Shown here piece by piece: positions 25,297 to 33,300 of a stretch of DNA of 64,000 bases. The notes below the pieces were generated by a model. That model saw nothing but the letters and a program-made list of their open reading frames with translations. It was not told the origin of the DNA and ran no database searches. Every line of letters starts with the position of its first letter. Positions within the stretch are counted from its first letter, which is position 1. Position numbers and translations under genes: made by a program. This DNA comes from Paraburkholderia sacchari. Its GTDB lineage: Bacteria; Pseudomonadota; Gammaproteobacteria; Burkholderiales; Burkholderiaceae. The DNA lies in the NCBI RefSeq assembly GCF_000785435.2, contig NZ_JTDB02000004.1:434001-498000 (forward strand), read 5' to 3'.

Positions 25297-25713
25297 TCAC
25301 GGCGTCACGACTAGCGCCGTATGCATCCCCATTGCATAGTGTCCCGGCTTGTTGCAAATCAGCACGTAATGGCCGGGCGCAAGCGTGAACGACGCGCGCT
25401 TGCTTTTGCCTGGCGCGACGTCCTCGATTTCGCCGATCTTTTTCAGTTTGTGCTCCAACACCTGTCCCTTGCTGGCAGGCAATGCATCGTCTGGAAGGTT
25501 CGTCTTGATCAAGACGAGTTCGTGCGCCATGGTGTTGTTGGCGTCGCTCCTGATATCGAGCGTGAGACGCCCCGCCTTCACGGTGTGCGTTTCGAGCTGG
25601 ATCGAATCCGATAACAGCGTTGCGTTGACAGTTTGCTGGGACCAACTCGCGTGCGGTGTCATTCCGGACGCGACCACAATGGCGATGAGGGTCATTCTGT
25701 GAGTGGCATGCAC
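25297..25713 (-). CDS. Exported blue-copper (cupredoxin) protein
   Basis: The 138-residue product has a signal peptide (MTLIAIVVASGMTPHASWSQ) and a cupredoxin-like domain with the likely type 1 copper ligands: His in NTMAHELVLI and Cys, His and Met in YVLICNKPGHYAMGM. It would sit in the periplasm and carry or transfer one electron or copper ion. I chose GTG 25713 because AAGGAGG lies 5 bases upstream; ATG 25695 is a shorter alternative. It precedes a TIGR03118 lipoprotein gene on the same strand. Confidence 0.75.
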   Translation of the reverse strand: MHATHRMTLIAIVVASGMTPHASWSQQTVNATLLSDSIQLETHTVKAGRLTLDIRSDANNTMAHELVLIKTNLPDDALPASKGQVLEHKLKKIGEIEDVAPGKSKRASFTLAPGHYVLICNKPGHYAMGMHTALVVTP

Positions 25714-26047
25714 GGCCGCCTCCTTGCGTCGAGACCTCGCGTATGCCGGGCATCGAACCATGGCCACGCGCCATGCCCCATTCGCAGGCACGCGAATACC
25801 CCTGCCTGTGCACTGGCATGACTGATTCGAACGGCACGCGATACGTGGTGTAAACGCGCGCCGTTGGCGACATATTCCGCAGCGGTTCACGATGCATCCG
25901 GGCCTGACGGGTGCTCGCGTCAGCAACATTTGCTTGCATAACTCACAAGTATTGCGTAATCCGCGCCGTTCATTGCGCCGTTGAGGATGCAGGCGGCACA
26001 GGAGCGTGCCGCCACCACTCGCACTCAATGCTCAACGGAGCTTGCAC
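25714..26047. other. Divergent intergenic region, nothing recognised
   Basis: This 334-bp stretch separates the cupredoxin gene from the glycine-zipper gene. I see no gene-like sequence, strong palindrome or RNA. Both promoters should lie here. Confidence 0.45.
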
Positions 26048-26776
26048 ATGAACACGATCCCGGGTCCTGAAACGTCGCCGCGCGCCCGCATTCATCCTCT
26101 CGTCGCGGGGGCGGCCGTCGCTGTGATTCTCGCGAGCGCCACCGGCATCGCCGCCATGACCGGGTGGCTGCCCACCACGCACGCGAGCACCGCCCAAGTT
26201 GCCGCTCCCAACGTTGCCGCGCAGACCGGCAACTTGACTTCCGGCGGCGAGCAGACAATGGCGCATCAGACCGTTAGTCAGCCGATTAGTCAGCCGATTA
26301 GTCAGCCGATTAATCAGCCGGCCCGCGTGCAGGAGCCTGTGCGACGCGAGCCCGTTCACCACTACCATGCTGCCCCGGCCGCGCCCCACTATGCGAATGC
26401 CAGCGCCTGGCCGGTGAGAAGCGAACCCCGAACCGAAGCCGTCGATCCAAACTCAGGCTCGGTGGTCGCCATCAACACAATTCAGGCACCCGAGCCCACC
26501 ACGGGAATCGGCGCGGTAGGCGGGGCCGTCGCCGGCGGGCTGCTCGGCAACCAGATTGGCGGGGGGCGCGGCCGCACGATCGCCACCATCGCGGGTGCGA
26601 TTGGCGGCGGGCTCGCGGGCAATGGCATCGAACATGAAGTGCGCAAGACCACTACGTACCAGGTTCAAGTGCGCATGGCCGATGGCAGCTATCGAACCTT
26701 CACCTACTCAACGCCGCCTCAGTTTGCGGTTGGCGAGCGCGTGCGTGTCGATGGTGGTGGGTTGAATGCGGCGTGA
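26048..26776 (+). CDS. Glycine-zipper 2TM (SlyB/Rick_17kDa-like) membrane protein
   Basis: The 242-residue protein has an N-terminal hydrophobic segment (VAGAAVAVILASATGIAAM), a spacer with Gln-Pro-Ile-Ser repeats and a His/Ala-rich patch, and a glycine-zipper pair near residues 155-200 (IGAVGGAVAGGLLGNQIGGG, IATIAGAIGGGLAGNGIE). A C-terminal strand domain follows (TTTYQVQVRMADGSYRTFTY). This layout fits the 17-kDa surface antigen/glycine-zipper 2TM family, usually tied to outer-membrane integrity. GGAG lies before the ATG at 26048; an ATG at 26006 is in frame but less supported. It is convergent with dmeF. Confidence 0.8.
   Translation: MNTIPGPETSPRARIHPLVAGAAVAVILASATGIAAMTGWLPTTHASTAQVAAPNVAAQTGNLTSGGEQTMAHQTVSQPISQPISQPINQPARVQEPVRREPVHHYHAAPAAPHYANASAWPVRSEPRTEAVDPNSGSVVAINTIQAPEPTTGIGAVGGAVAGGLLGNQIGGGRGRTIATIAGAIGGGLAGNGIEHEVRKTTTYQVQVRMADGSYRTFTYSTPPQFAVGERVRVDGGGLNAA
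26267..26314. repeat. 12-bp tandem repeat coding for Gln-Pro-Ile-Ser
   Basis: CAGCCGATTAGT is repeated (26279, 26291), with flanking copies that differ at one or two bases (26267, 26303). It lies in frame in the glycine-zipper gene, so length change would not shift the frame. Confidence 0.8.
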
Positions 26777-26784
26777 GGATTCAT

Positions 26785-26807
26785 GGCGGTCGAACGCGCC
26801 GACCGCC
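26785..26807. terminator. Small hairpin between convergent genes
   Basis: GGCGGTC and GACCGCC form a 7-bp stem with a 9-nt loop just after the glycine-zipper stop and before the dmeF stop. The stem is short and no T-run follows, so this is tentative. Confidence 0.4.
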
Positions 26808-26812
26808 CTCAC

Positions 26813-28114
26813 TCACAACACCGGCCGAACCCGATTGATCTCGACCGTAACGTGCGAAAGACTTTTGAAACGCTTTAACGCCGCGCGATAAAAGCCGGGA
26901 CTGCGCTGCGCATCGCCGGTCGCCACCGATATCACCGCACTCATGTGCCCCGGACCCACGCGCCAGACGTGAAGATCGAGCACGGCGTCGCCATGCTTTT
27001 CCACGACGCCGCGAACATTGGCAGCCAGGCGCCGGTCCGCGTTCATGTCGAGCAGAATGGCGCCCGTATCGCGCATCAAACCCCATGACCAGTTCGCGAT
27101 CACGAGGGCGCCAATCACGCCCGCGAGCGGGTCCATCCAGACCCAGCCGAAATTGCGGGCCAGCAACAGGCCAATGATCGCGAGCACCGAAACCGCAGCA
27201 TCCGCGATGACGTGAATGTAGGCCGAGCGAATATTGTGATCGCGATGCAACGTAGCGTGCGCATCGTCGTGGCCATGCTCATGTTCTTCGAACTCGATCC
27301 GGTGCTCGCCATCGGGCAAACGGACCACGGCCACGAATGCATGCGGCTCGGGAATCTCGTCCGCCGATTCCAGATAAGCGCCACGGTTCCCAAACGCAAA
27401 GGTCTGGCGCGCGCCGTCGGGACGAATCGTCGTGACTGAGACCGCATCGGCAGTCAGGTTCGCACCCGCCGTTTCCGGCGTAATCCGGAAGACAGGCGGC
27501 ACGCCATCTTCGAAAATCGACACGGTGAATGCGCCGGCGTCGCCGGCGACGCGATGCACCTCTTCTTCATGATCGTGTTCATCGTCATGGCCGCGATCGT
27601 GACCGTGGCCATGGCCGTGGCTATGCCCGTGACCGTGGGAGTGTCCATGATGATCGCCGCTCAACAGCCAGACGCTCGCGAGATTGACGAGGAGCCCCAG
27701 CACCGCAATGGGAATCGCCTGGCCGAACTGGATCGGCACCGGCGCGAGAAAGCGCGAAACGGCTTCGTATCCAATCAGCAGCGCCATCATGGCAAGCACG
27801 ATCGCGCTGGTAAAGCCCGCGAGGTCGCCCAGCTTGCCAGTGCCGAACACGAAACGGTCGTCGCTCGCGTGCCTGCGCGCGTAGGTGTACGCCAGCGCCG
27901 CGATCAGCATCGCGCCCGCATGCGTCGACATATGCAGGCCATCGGCAACCAGCGCCAGCGAGCCGAACATGCTGCCGCCAACGATCTCCGCGACCATCAT
28001 CGCGCTGCACAGCGAAATCACCATCCAGGTTCTGCGCTCGTTGTCCTTGTGGGCCGCGCCCAGAAAGATATGGTCGTGCCCCGCGCCGAAAGCGGCGTCT
28101 TCGAAATTGCTCAT
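26813..28114 (-). CDS. dmeF: Cation diffusion facilitator, DmeF-type nickel/cobalt efflux pump
   Basis: The 433-residue inner-membrane protein is a CDF transporter of the DmeF type. It has six hydrophobic segments, with metal-site motifs ADGLHMSTHAGAM in the second and HVIADAAVSVLAI in the fifth. A long loop carries a dense His/Gly stretch (HGHSHGHGHSHGHGHGHD), and a second His/Glu patch follows (EEHEHGHDDAHATLHRDH). DmeF pumps Co(II)/Ni(II) out of the cytoplasm by proton antiport. It begins 7 bp after the DmeR/RcnR-type repressor gene, the usual dmeRF order. Confidence 0.9.
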   Translation of the reverse strand: MSNFEDAAFGAGHDHIFLGAAHKDNERRTWMVISLCSAMMVAEIVGGSMFGSLALVADGLHMSTHAGAMLIAALAYTYARRHASDDRFVFGTGKLGDLAGFTSAIVLAMMALLIGYEAVSRFLAPVPIQFGQAIPIAVLGLLVNLASVWLLSGDHHGHSHGHGHSHGHGHGHDRGHDDEHDHEEEVHRVAGDAGAFTVSIFEDGVPPVFRITPETAGANLTADAVSVTTIRPDGARQTFAFGNRGAYLESADEIPEPHAFVAVVRLPDGEHRIEFEEHEHGHDDAHATLHRDHNIRSAYIHVIADAAVSVLAIIGLLLARNFGWVWMDPLAGVIGALVIANWSWGLMRDTGAILLDMNADRRLAANVRGVVEKHGDAVLDLHVWRVGPGHMSAVISVATGDAQRSPGFYRAALKRFKSLSHVTVEINRVRPVL

Positions 28115-28121
28115 AGTTGTC

Positions 28122-28394
28122 TCACTTGAAGTAGCTGTGCACTACTTCGATTAGCTGCTCCTTGCCACTGCCATGCTCGTCGTCGGGTTCCGCGTCCACC
28201 AGATGGGTGCGGATATGGTCCTCCAGCACCACTGCGAGCAGCCCGTTCATCGCGCCACGGCTGCTCGTGATCAGTTGCAGCACGTCCATGCACCCGCGCT
28301 CGTCCTCCAGCGCACGCTCGATGGCCTCGATCTGCCCCTTGATGCGGCGCACCCGATTAAGGAGTTTCTGCTTTTCGCGGATCGTATGGCTCAT
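28122..28394 (-). CDS. dmeR: DmeR/RcnR-type nickel/cobalt-sensing repressor
   Basis: This 90-residue all-helical protein belongs to the CsoR/RcnR/FrmR family. With the start at ATG 28394 (MSHTIREKQKLL), the metal fingerprint lands on the positions known for Ni/Co sensors: His3, Cys35, His60 and His64. That separates it from copper (CsoR) and formaldehyde (FrmR) sensors. In the absence of metal it would repress dmeRF. A longer in-frame start (28484) would place His3 internally and is less likely. A G-tract operator lies just upstream. Confidence 0.9.
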   Translation of the reverse strand: MSHTIREKQKLLNRVRRIKGQIEAIERALEDERGCMDVLQLITSSRGAMNGLLAVVLEDHIRTHLVDAEPDDEHGSGKEQLIEVVHSYFK

Positions 28395-28434
28395 GCCTTG
28401 GCTCCAGTTATACGGCGGGGTGCATATTAGCAAA

Positions 28435-28454
28435 ATAGGGAGGGGGGGTATACT
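28435..28454. promoter_or_regulatory. G-tract operator, candidate DmeR/RcnR binding site
   Basis: ATAGGGAGGGGGGGTATACT (28435-28454) lies 40-60 bp before the dmeR start. RcnR- and DmeR-type repressors bind a G/C tract flanked by A/T-rich inverted ends, for example TACT-G6-N-AGTA. On the minus strand it reads AGTATACCCCCCC, close to described DmeR sites. A second partial G-tract (ACGGCGGGGT) lies at 28411-28421. Confidence 0.65.
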
Positions 28455-28487
28455 AAATTTGCCTGCGCAAGCGGCGATGGCCACGGC

Positions 28488-29693
28488 CTAGCGATCGAGC
28501 TTCCCCAGATGCGGTGCGAAGCGGCACATCACAACAGGGACGACCGCAAGAGCCGCTCCGCCCAAAAACGTGGCCGAAGCTCCGTGCCGGTCCCACAGCC
28601 ATCCGGCAATGACGCTTGCGAGCAGCAAGCAGACACCGCTCACGAGATTGAAAACGCCGAATGCGCTGCCGCGCAGCGTCGGTGGCGCGGTTTCCGCAAC
28701 CATCGCAGCGAGAATGCCTTGCGTGAACCCCATGTGCAGGCCCCATAGGGCAACGCCGATAAGCACCGTGACAATCGACGCGCTCATGCCCAGGAGCAGA
28801 TCCGCCGCAATCAGAAGCACGATCCCGCATGCAAGCAGAATCCGCCGATCGACGCGGTCCGATAGCGCGCCCACGGGGTACGCGGACAGCGAATAGGTCA
28901 GGCTCATAATGACCATCACGCCGGGAATCCACGCAATATTCAACCCTGTCTGCTGCGCGCGCAGCACCAGGAACGCTTCGCTGAAGCGCGTCAGCGTGAA
29001 AGCGGCGCCGAGTGCGACCACGAACCAGTAGCGTCCGGAAAACGCTTGCAGTGCGCGCCAGTGCATCGGCGACCGGAACGCGTGGGAGGCACGCTCGCTC
29101 GCTGCCTCCTCGATACCGAATGCGATCAATCCCACTGCGACAAACGCCGGCACCACGGCGAACCAAAGCACCGTGCGAATGTGATCGGAAAACCAGAACA
29201 TCAGAACGATTGCCGCAAGCGGCCCGGCAAATGCGCCGACCGTGTCCATCGACTGCCTTAACCCAAAGCAGGCGCCGCGAATCTCCGGCGGGGCGATATC
29301 GGCGATGAGCGCGTCACGCGGCGCGCCACGAATCCCTTTGCCCACGCGGTCGATGATCCGCGCGATCGCGACCATCAATGGCGTGCTGGCGAGTGGGAAA
29401 AGCGGCTTGGACAACGCGGCCATCCCGTAGCCAAGCAGCAGCAGCGCCTTGCGTTTACCCAACCAGTCGCTTATCGGGCCCGAAAAGATCTTGACGATCA
29501 TCGCGCTCGCCTCGGCGGCCCCTTCGAGCACGCCTAGCGCACTCACGCTCATGCCCATCGTGGTGACGAGAAATATCGGCAGTAGCGCATGAATCAGCTC
29601 GGACGAGAGATCCATGAAAAGGCTGACAAACCCGAGCATCCGGACGGTGCGCGGAATGGCAATGCGTGGCGCACGGGTGGCATCAGGCAGCAT
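28488..29693 (-). CDS. MFS transporter
   Basis: This 401-residue protein has 12 hydrophobic segments and typical major facilitator motifs, including GPISDWLGKRKALLLLGYG in the loop between segments 2 and 3, DRVGKGIRGAPRDALIADIA in the first half and VGALSDRVDRRILL in the second. Its substrate cannot be read from the sequence. It lies upstream of the dmeR-dmeF pair on the same strand with a 93-bp gap that holds the metal-responsive operator, so it is probably not part of that unit. A metal or drug export role is possible but unsupported. Confidence 0.8.
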   Translation of the reverse strand: MLPDATRAPRIAIPRTVRMLGFVSLFMDLSSELIHALLPIFLVTTMGMSVSALGVLEGAAEASAMIVKIFSGPISDWLGKRKALLLLGYGMAALSKPLFPLASTPLMVAIARIIDRVGKGIRGAPRDALIADIAPPEIRGACFGLRQSMDTVGAFAGPLAAIVLMFWFSDHIRTVLWFAVVPAFVAVGLIAFGIEEAASERASHAFRSPMHWRALQAFSGRYWFVVALGAAFTLTRFSEAFLVLRAQQTGLNIAWIPGVMVIMSLTYSLSAYPVGALSDRVDRRILLACGIVLLIAADLLLGMSASIVTVLIGVALWGLHMGFTQGILAAMVAETAPPTLRGSAFGVFNLVSGVCLLLASVIAGWLWDRHGASATFLGGAALAVVPVVMCRFAPHLGKLDR

Positions 29694-29711
29694 CGTTCGT
29701 TCTCCGGAAAA

Positions 29712-30329
29712 TCAAAAACTCCCGACCTGTGGCGCGCCGAGTTGCCGAAGTATTGACAGATGAACGTTCAGATCGACTTTCACGAGATGATCGATGGATA
29801 TCTCCCCGCCGACGATCAACGCAGGCTCGAAGCCATACATCTCCTCCGGCCCCAGCGGCCCCAGACGCTTGAGGGCGCGCTTGAATAAATGGTCGCTGTC
29901 GCAGCCCGATCGCGAGAGCGTTGCAAAGAAAATACGTAATGTCCGATCGGCGTTTTCAATCTTTTTTTCGACCCTGTCCGGCAGGAAAACCAGCACGTGC
30001 TGCGAACATGAAAGCGTGATCTTGGGTCCCGTGGCCTCACCCCAGAGAAAAAGATCGCCAAACGCAGTTCTCGCAATGACGTGGTATTTGTCGATGCCCG
30101 CAACCGGCGTATCGCGCAGCCACATATCGACGATACCCTCGTATGCTTGCGGGTCGACAATCCAGACCAGACCGTCGCCATACGAGGACCATCCTTCTTC
30201 ACGCCAGATTTCCAGCAAACGGTCGGGAAGTACGCCCCGGTACCGTCGCAATGCGGACTCGGGAACCTGCTGGCGAGTCTTCCCGCGGCCAAACGTCTGG
30301 ATAAATGCGTCAAATAGCTCGTCAGTCAT
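29712..30329 (-). CDS. GAD-like/DUF1851 domain protein, probable Tdi1-type immunity protein
   Basis: The 205-residue protein has a GAD-like domain in its first ~115 residues (FGDLFLWGEATGPKITL) and a DUF1851 domain in the last ~70 (EEMYGFEPALIVGGEISIDH). Agrobacterium Tdi1, the antidote of the T6SS DNase Tde1, has this combination. It directly follows the Rhs toxin gene (16 bp gap) and has a visibly lower GC content than the T6SS structural genes, as has the toxin tip. Its job is most likely to bind and block the C-terminal nuclease domain of the Rhs protein. No signal peptide is present, so it would act in the cytoplasm. Confidence 0.8.
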   Translation of the reverse strand: MTDELFDAFIQTFGRGKTRQQVPESALRRYRGVLPDRLLEIWREEGWSSYGDGLVWIVDPQAYEGIVDMWLRDTPVAGIDKYHVIARTAFGDLFLWGEATGPKITLSCSQHVLVFLPDRVEKKIENADRTLRIFFATLSRSGCDSDHLFKRALKRLGPLGPEEMYGFEPALIVGGEISIDHLVKVDLNVHLSILRQLGAPQVGSF

Positions 30330-30344
30330 GTCGTTGCGACCCTA

Positions 30345-33300
30345 TCATTTTTTCCCCAAGCCACGGCATAGTTTCAGCTTAATGTTCATCAGATATCCTC
30401 CCCTCCCGATATCAATTGCGGTCTGCGCCCACTGTTCAAGGGCATCCGCGCGACCGTCGCTATTCCAGCCCGATCCAATTGACGAGTTCACGGGGGAGTC
30501 ACCCATGCCTACCGGCTCGTAGTGGTGCCACCCTCCGGCGACCATGTCGGGATTATGGAGCGCCGCAAGCGTGTCCATGATTTCTCTAGTGCGTGCCTTT
30601 GCTTGCTTCAAGGCTTGCGCTTCGGTGAGGTTCGGATTTTTCTTTATTATGTCTTCAAGAAGGCTGGCCTGAATCGGGGCTTCGTATAACTTCCGGTATG
30701 CCCGTTGTGCTGCTTTGCCTTTAGGATTTCTTCCGCTTGGCTTCTTTTTGCCCGCTGCTTTCTGCGCCTGGAATGTTGCATCGAATGCATCGCGCGCGGC
30801 CTTGAATTCATCCGCCGTCATGCCGTTGATCCCGCGCTCCTGGCCGCTCAATTGCTTCGCATAGTTTTCCAGGTACTTGCGCTGGGCGCTTTCGGACAAG
30901 CCTTTGTAAGCATCCTTGTCGTATGGATGGAAACACGGGATTTTCGGCCATTCCACGTCCACGGGCTCGTTCGATCTCGGGTCCACGACCGGCTTGATGT
31001 CCGCCGGATACTCTCCCGGGCGCCCTACATACTCATGATCGGGTCCCTTTCCATCGCAATCGTTCGGATGATCGGCGTTGACACAACGTAGCCCCAGCAC
31101 GTCGACCTGAACCAGCGGATTCGCAACGTAGGCGTAGAGATTGATTCCGCCCGACTGCCCGGCCGGGTCCGACTGCAGATATCGCCCAAGCCCTGGATGA
31201 TAGGAGCGAAACCGGTTGTAATGCAGCGACGTGTCCCGGTCGTAGTAGTGTCCGGGCCATCGCAGCGCGTAGTCAATGGAATTTCCCGCTGCAACCCGGC
31301 TCATCCCGTAGGGGTCGATGTCCTCCGCAAGCCACGCCGTTTGCCCATCGCCATCGACGATTCGCTCCGGCAATCCTGCCTGATTGCACAGCACGAAGTA
31401 GGCATTGCCCGATTTCGGATCGGCGTCCAGGCCGGCATAGTCGATGAACATGAACGGCAGCAACGCCGTTTCGTTCACATATAGATAAAGACGAACCCGC
31501 CCGTCCGGTCCCATCTCCGCGGCTGGCCGGTCCCCGTCCCAGTAGTATTGCGTACACGCGTCGCCCATTCGCGTGGTGGTGCGCCGGCTCAAACCGTCGT
31601 ACTCGGCGACCCACACCTCCGGTCGATCGCTCCACTCGACCTGCACCAGCAAGTCCAGGCTGTTATAGCGCCAGGTCGTGCGGCGGCCATCAGCGGCAAT
31701 CTCGTGCGCGAGGTGATTGCGCTCGTTATGGTGAAACACCGCGGACGACGTGTCCGAGAGCCGATTACCCTCTACATGGCGCATCGACGAACCGTCTGGA
31801 GCCAACAGCAAATTGCCGGCGGCGTCATATTGAAAGCGACGTACCGGCCATCCTTCGCGCGTTTCGCCAATCAGCCGATGTGCCGCGTCGTACTGATACT
31901 CGGTGGTGCCCGCTTCGCTGTCGATCACGCGTTGAAGCTCGCCCATCGCGCTGTACTGATAACGCACGCCCCTCGCCCCGCGCGCCGCCTCGCTCGGGCC
32001 ATCGCGCCATACGAGCCGCCCCGTGCAGCGGCCCGCGGTATCGAAGCTGCACAGCAGGTTCAATCCGTTTCCAAGGTGCAGATGGACCCGGCCGTCGTTC
32101 GAGCGCAGGAGCCGGTGCCTGCCGCCCGTCGGCGTGCAGATCAGCATTTCGCCGAGAGCGACCAGGTCGTAGCGAACCACGAAGCGATCAAACCACGTTG
32201 TACTGGCCAACCTGCCCTCGAAATACTCGTGATCGACGCCTGATCCATCGCGCTTGTCCGCGATGCGCCGTCCATCTTCGTCGTAATCGATCAGGATATC
32301 GAATTTGTCAGTCGATGCATTCGTGAAATTTCCGCGAGCGTCGTATTCGTAATAGTGAGTCTCGCCACTCGCGAGCATTCGCTTGCTATGCAGGCCATGC
32401 TCGCCGACTTCGAACTGAAGCAGCAGGTTGCCTTGCCCGTCGCGCTTCTCGATCAGCCGGTCTCCCGCGTCGTACTTGTACGTCTCCCGCAGCCGGCCGT
32501 GCCTCGTCACACTGGCGATCCTGCCTTTGAGGTCGTAGGTGTACGCGCTCTCATTGCCGTTCGCGTCGATGATGGCGGCAATCCCCGCTTTGGCCGTATA
32601 CCGGTACCGGACGGTAAGACCCATCGGGTTCGTCTCGCTCTCGCGCAAGTTCCACGATGCGATGGTGTAGTGGTAGTCGCGCCCATCCTTGTCGCGCAAC
32701 CGCACCAGATTGCCCGCAGCGTCATGGTGGAGAAGCTCCGCGTTCCCATGCTCGTCCCTGCGTACTACCACGCGGCCCACTGCGTCGTGCTGCGCTTCCG
32801 GTGCGCAGAGCGGGCAGGCCGGCGCGGCAACGCAAGCCGCGAGCGCCTCGATTTCCGGCGGCAACAGAATCCGGTCCGGCATGTCCTCGGGACTGTCCTC
32901 CCCCCATTGCTGCGCCAACGGCGTGGCGGGAACTTCAAGCACCCTCGCATTGGGCAGTGCGGGGGCATCTTGCCGCGTCGGCCAGCGGTTCTCCCACTGA
33001 TCCAGACGTCCGGTATTACCGCCTCGCCTGTCATAGAGCCAGCTCATGACTCGCCCGCCCGAATCGACCTCGCAAGCGACTCGCCCATCGCCGCCCAGCA
33101 CACGCTCGGTCACGCCCCCGTATGGATCCAGAATGCGCGTCACAGTATGGGTCGCGTTATACAGGAAGGTCCATTTGCCGCCATCGGCCCGCGTAACCAC
33201 GGTGCGGCCCGGCTGATAATCGAGCAGGACGCGCCACAATCCATCCTGCCCCGCACTTTCGACGCAACGGCCATGACCATCGTAGCGGTAGGAGAACGAA

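Noticed and set aside
26267..26314. Mobile element or recombination site at the CAGCCGATTAGT repeats
   Set aside because: The repeats are in frame within a coding region and encode Gln-Pro-Ile-Ser; there are no transposase or integrase genes in the window.
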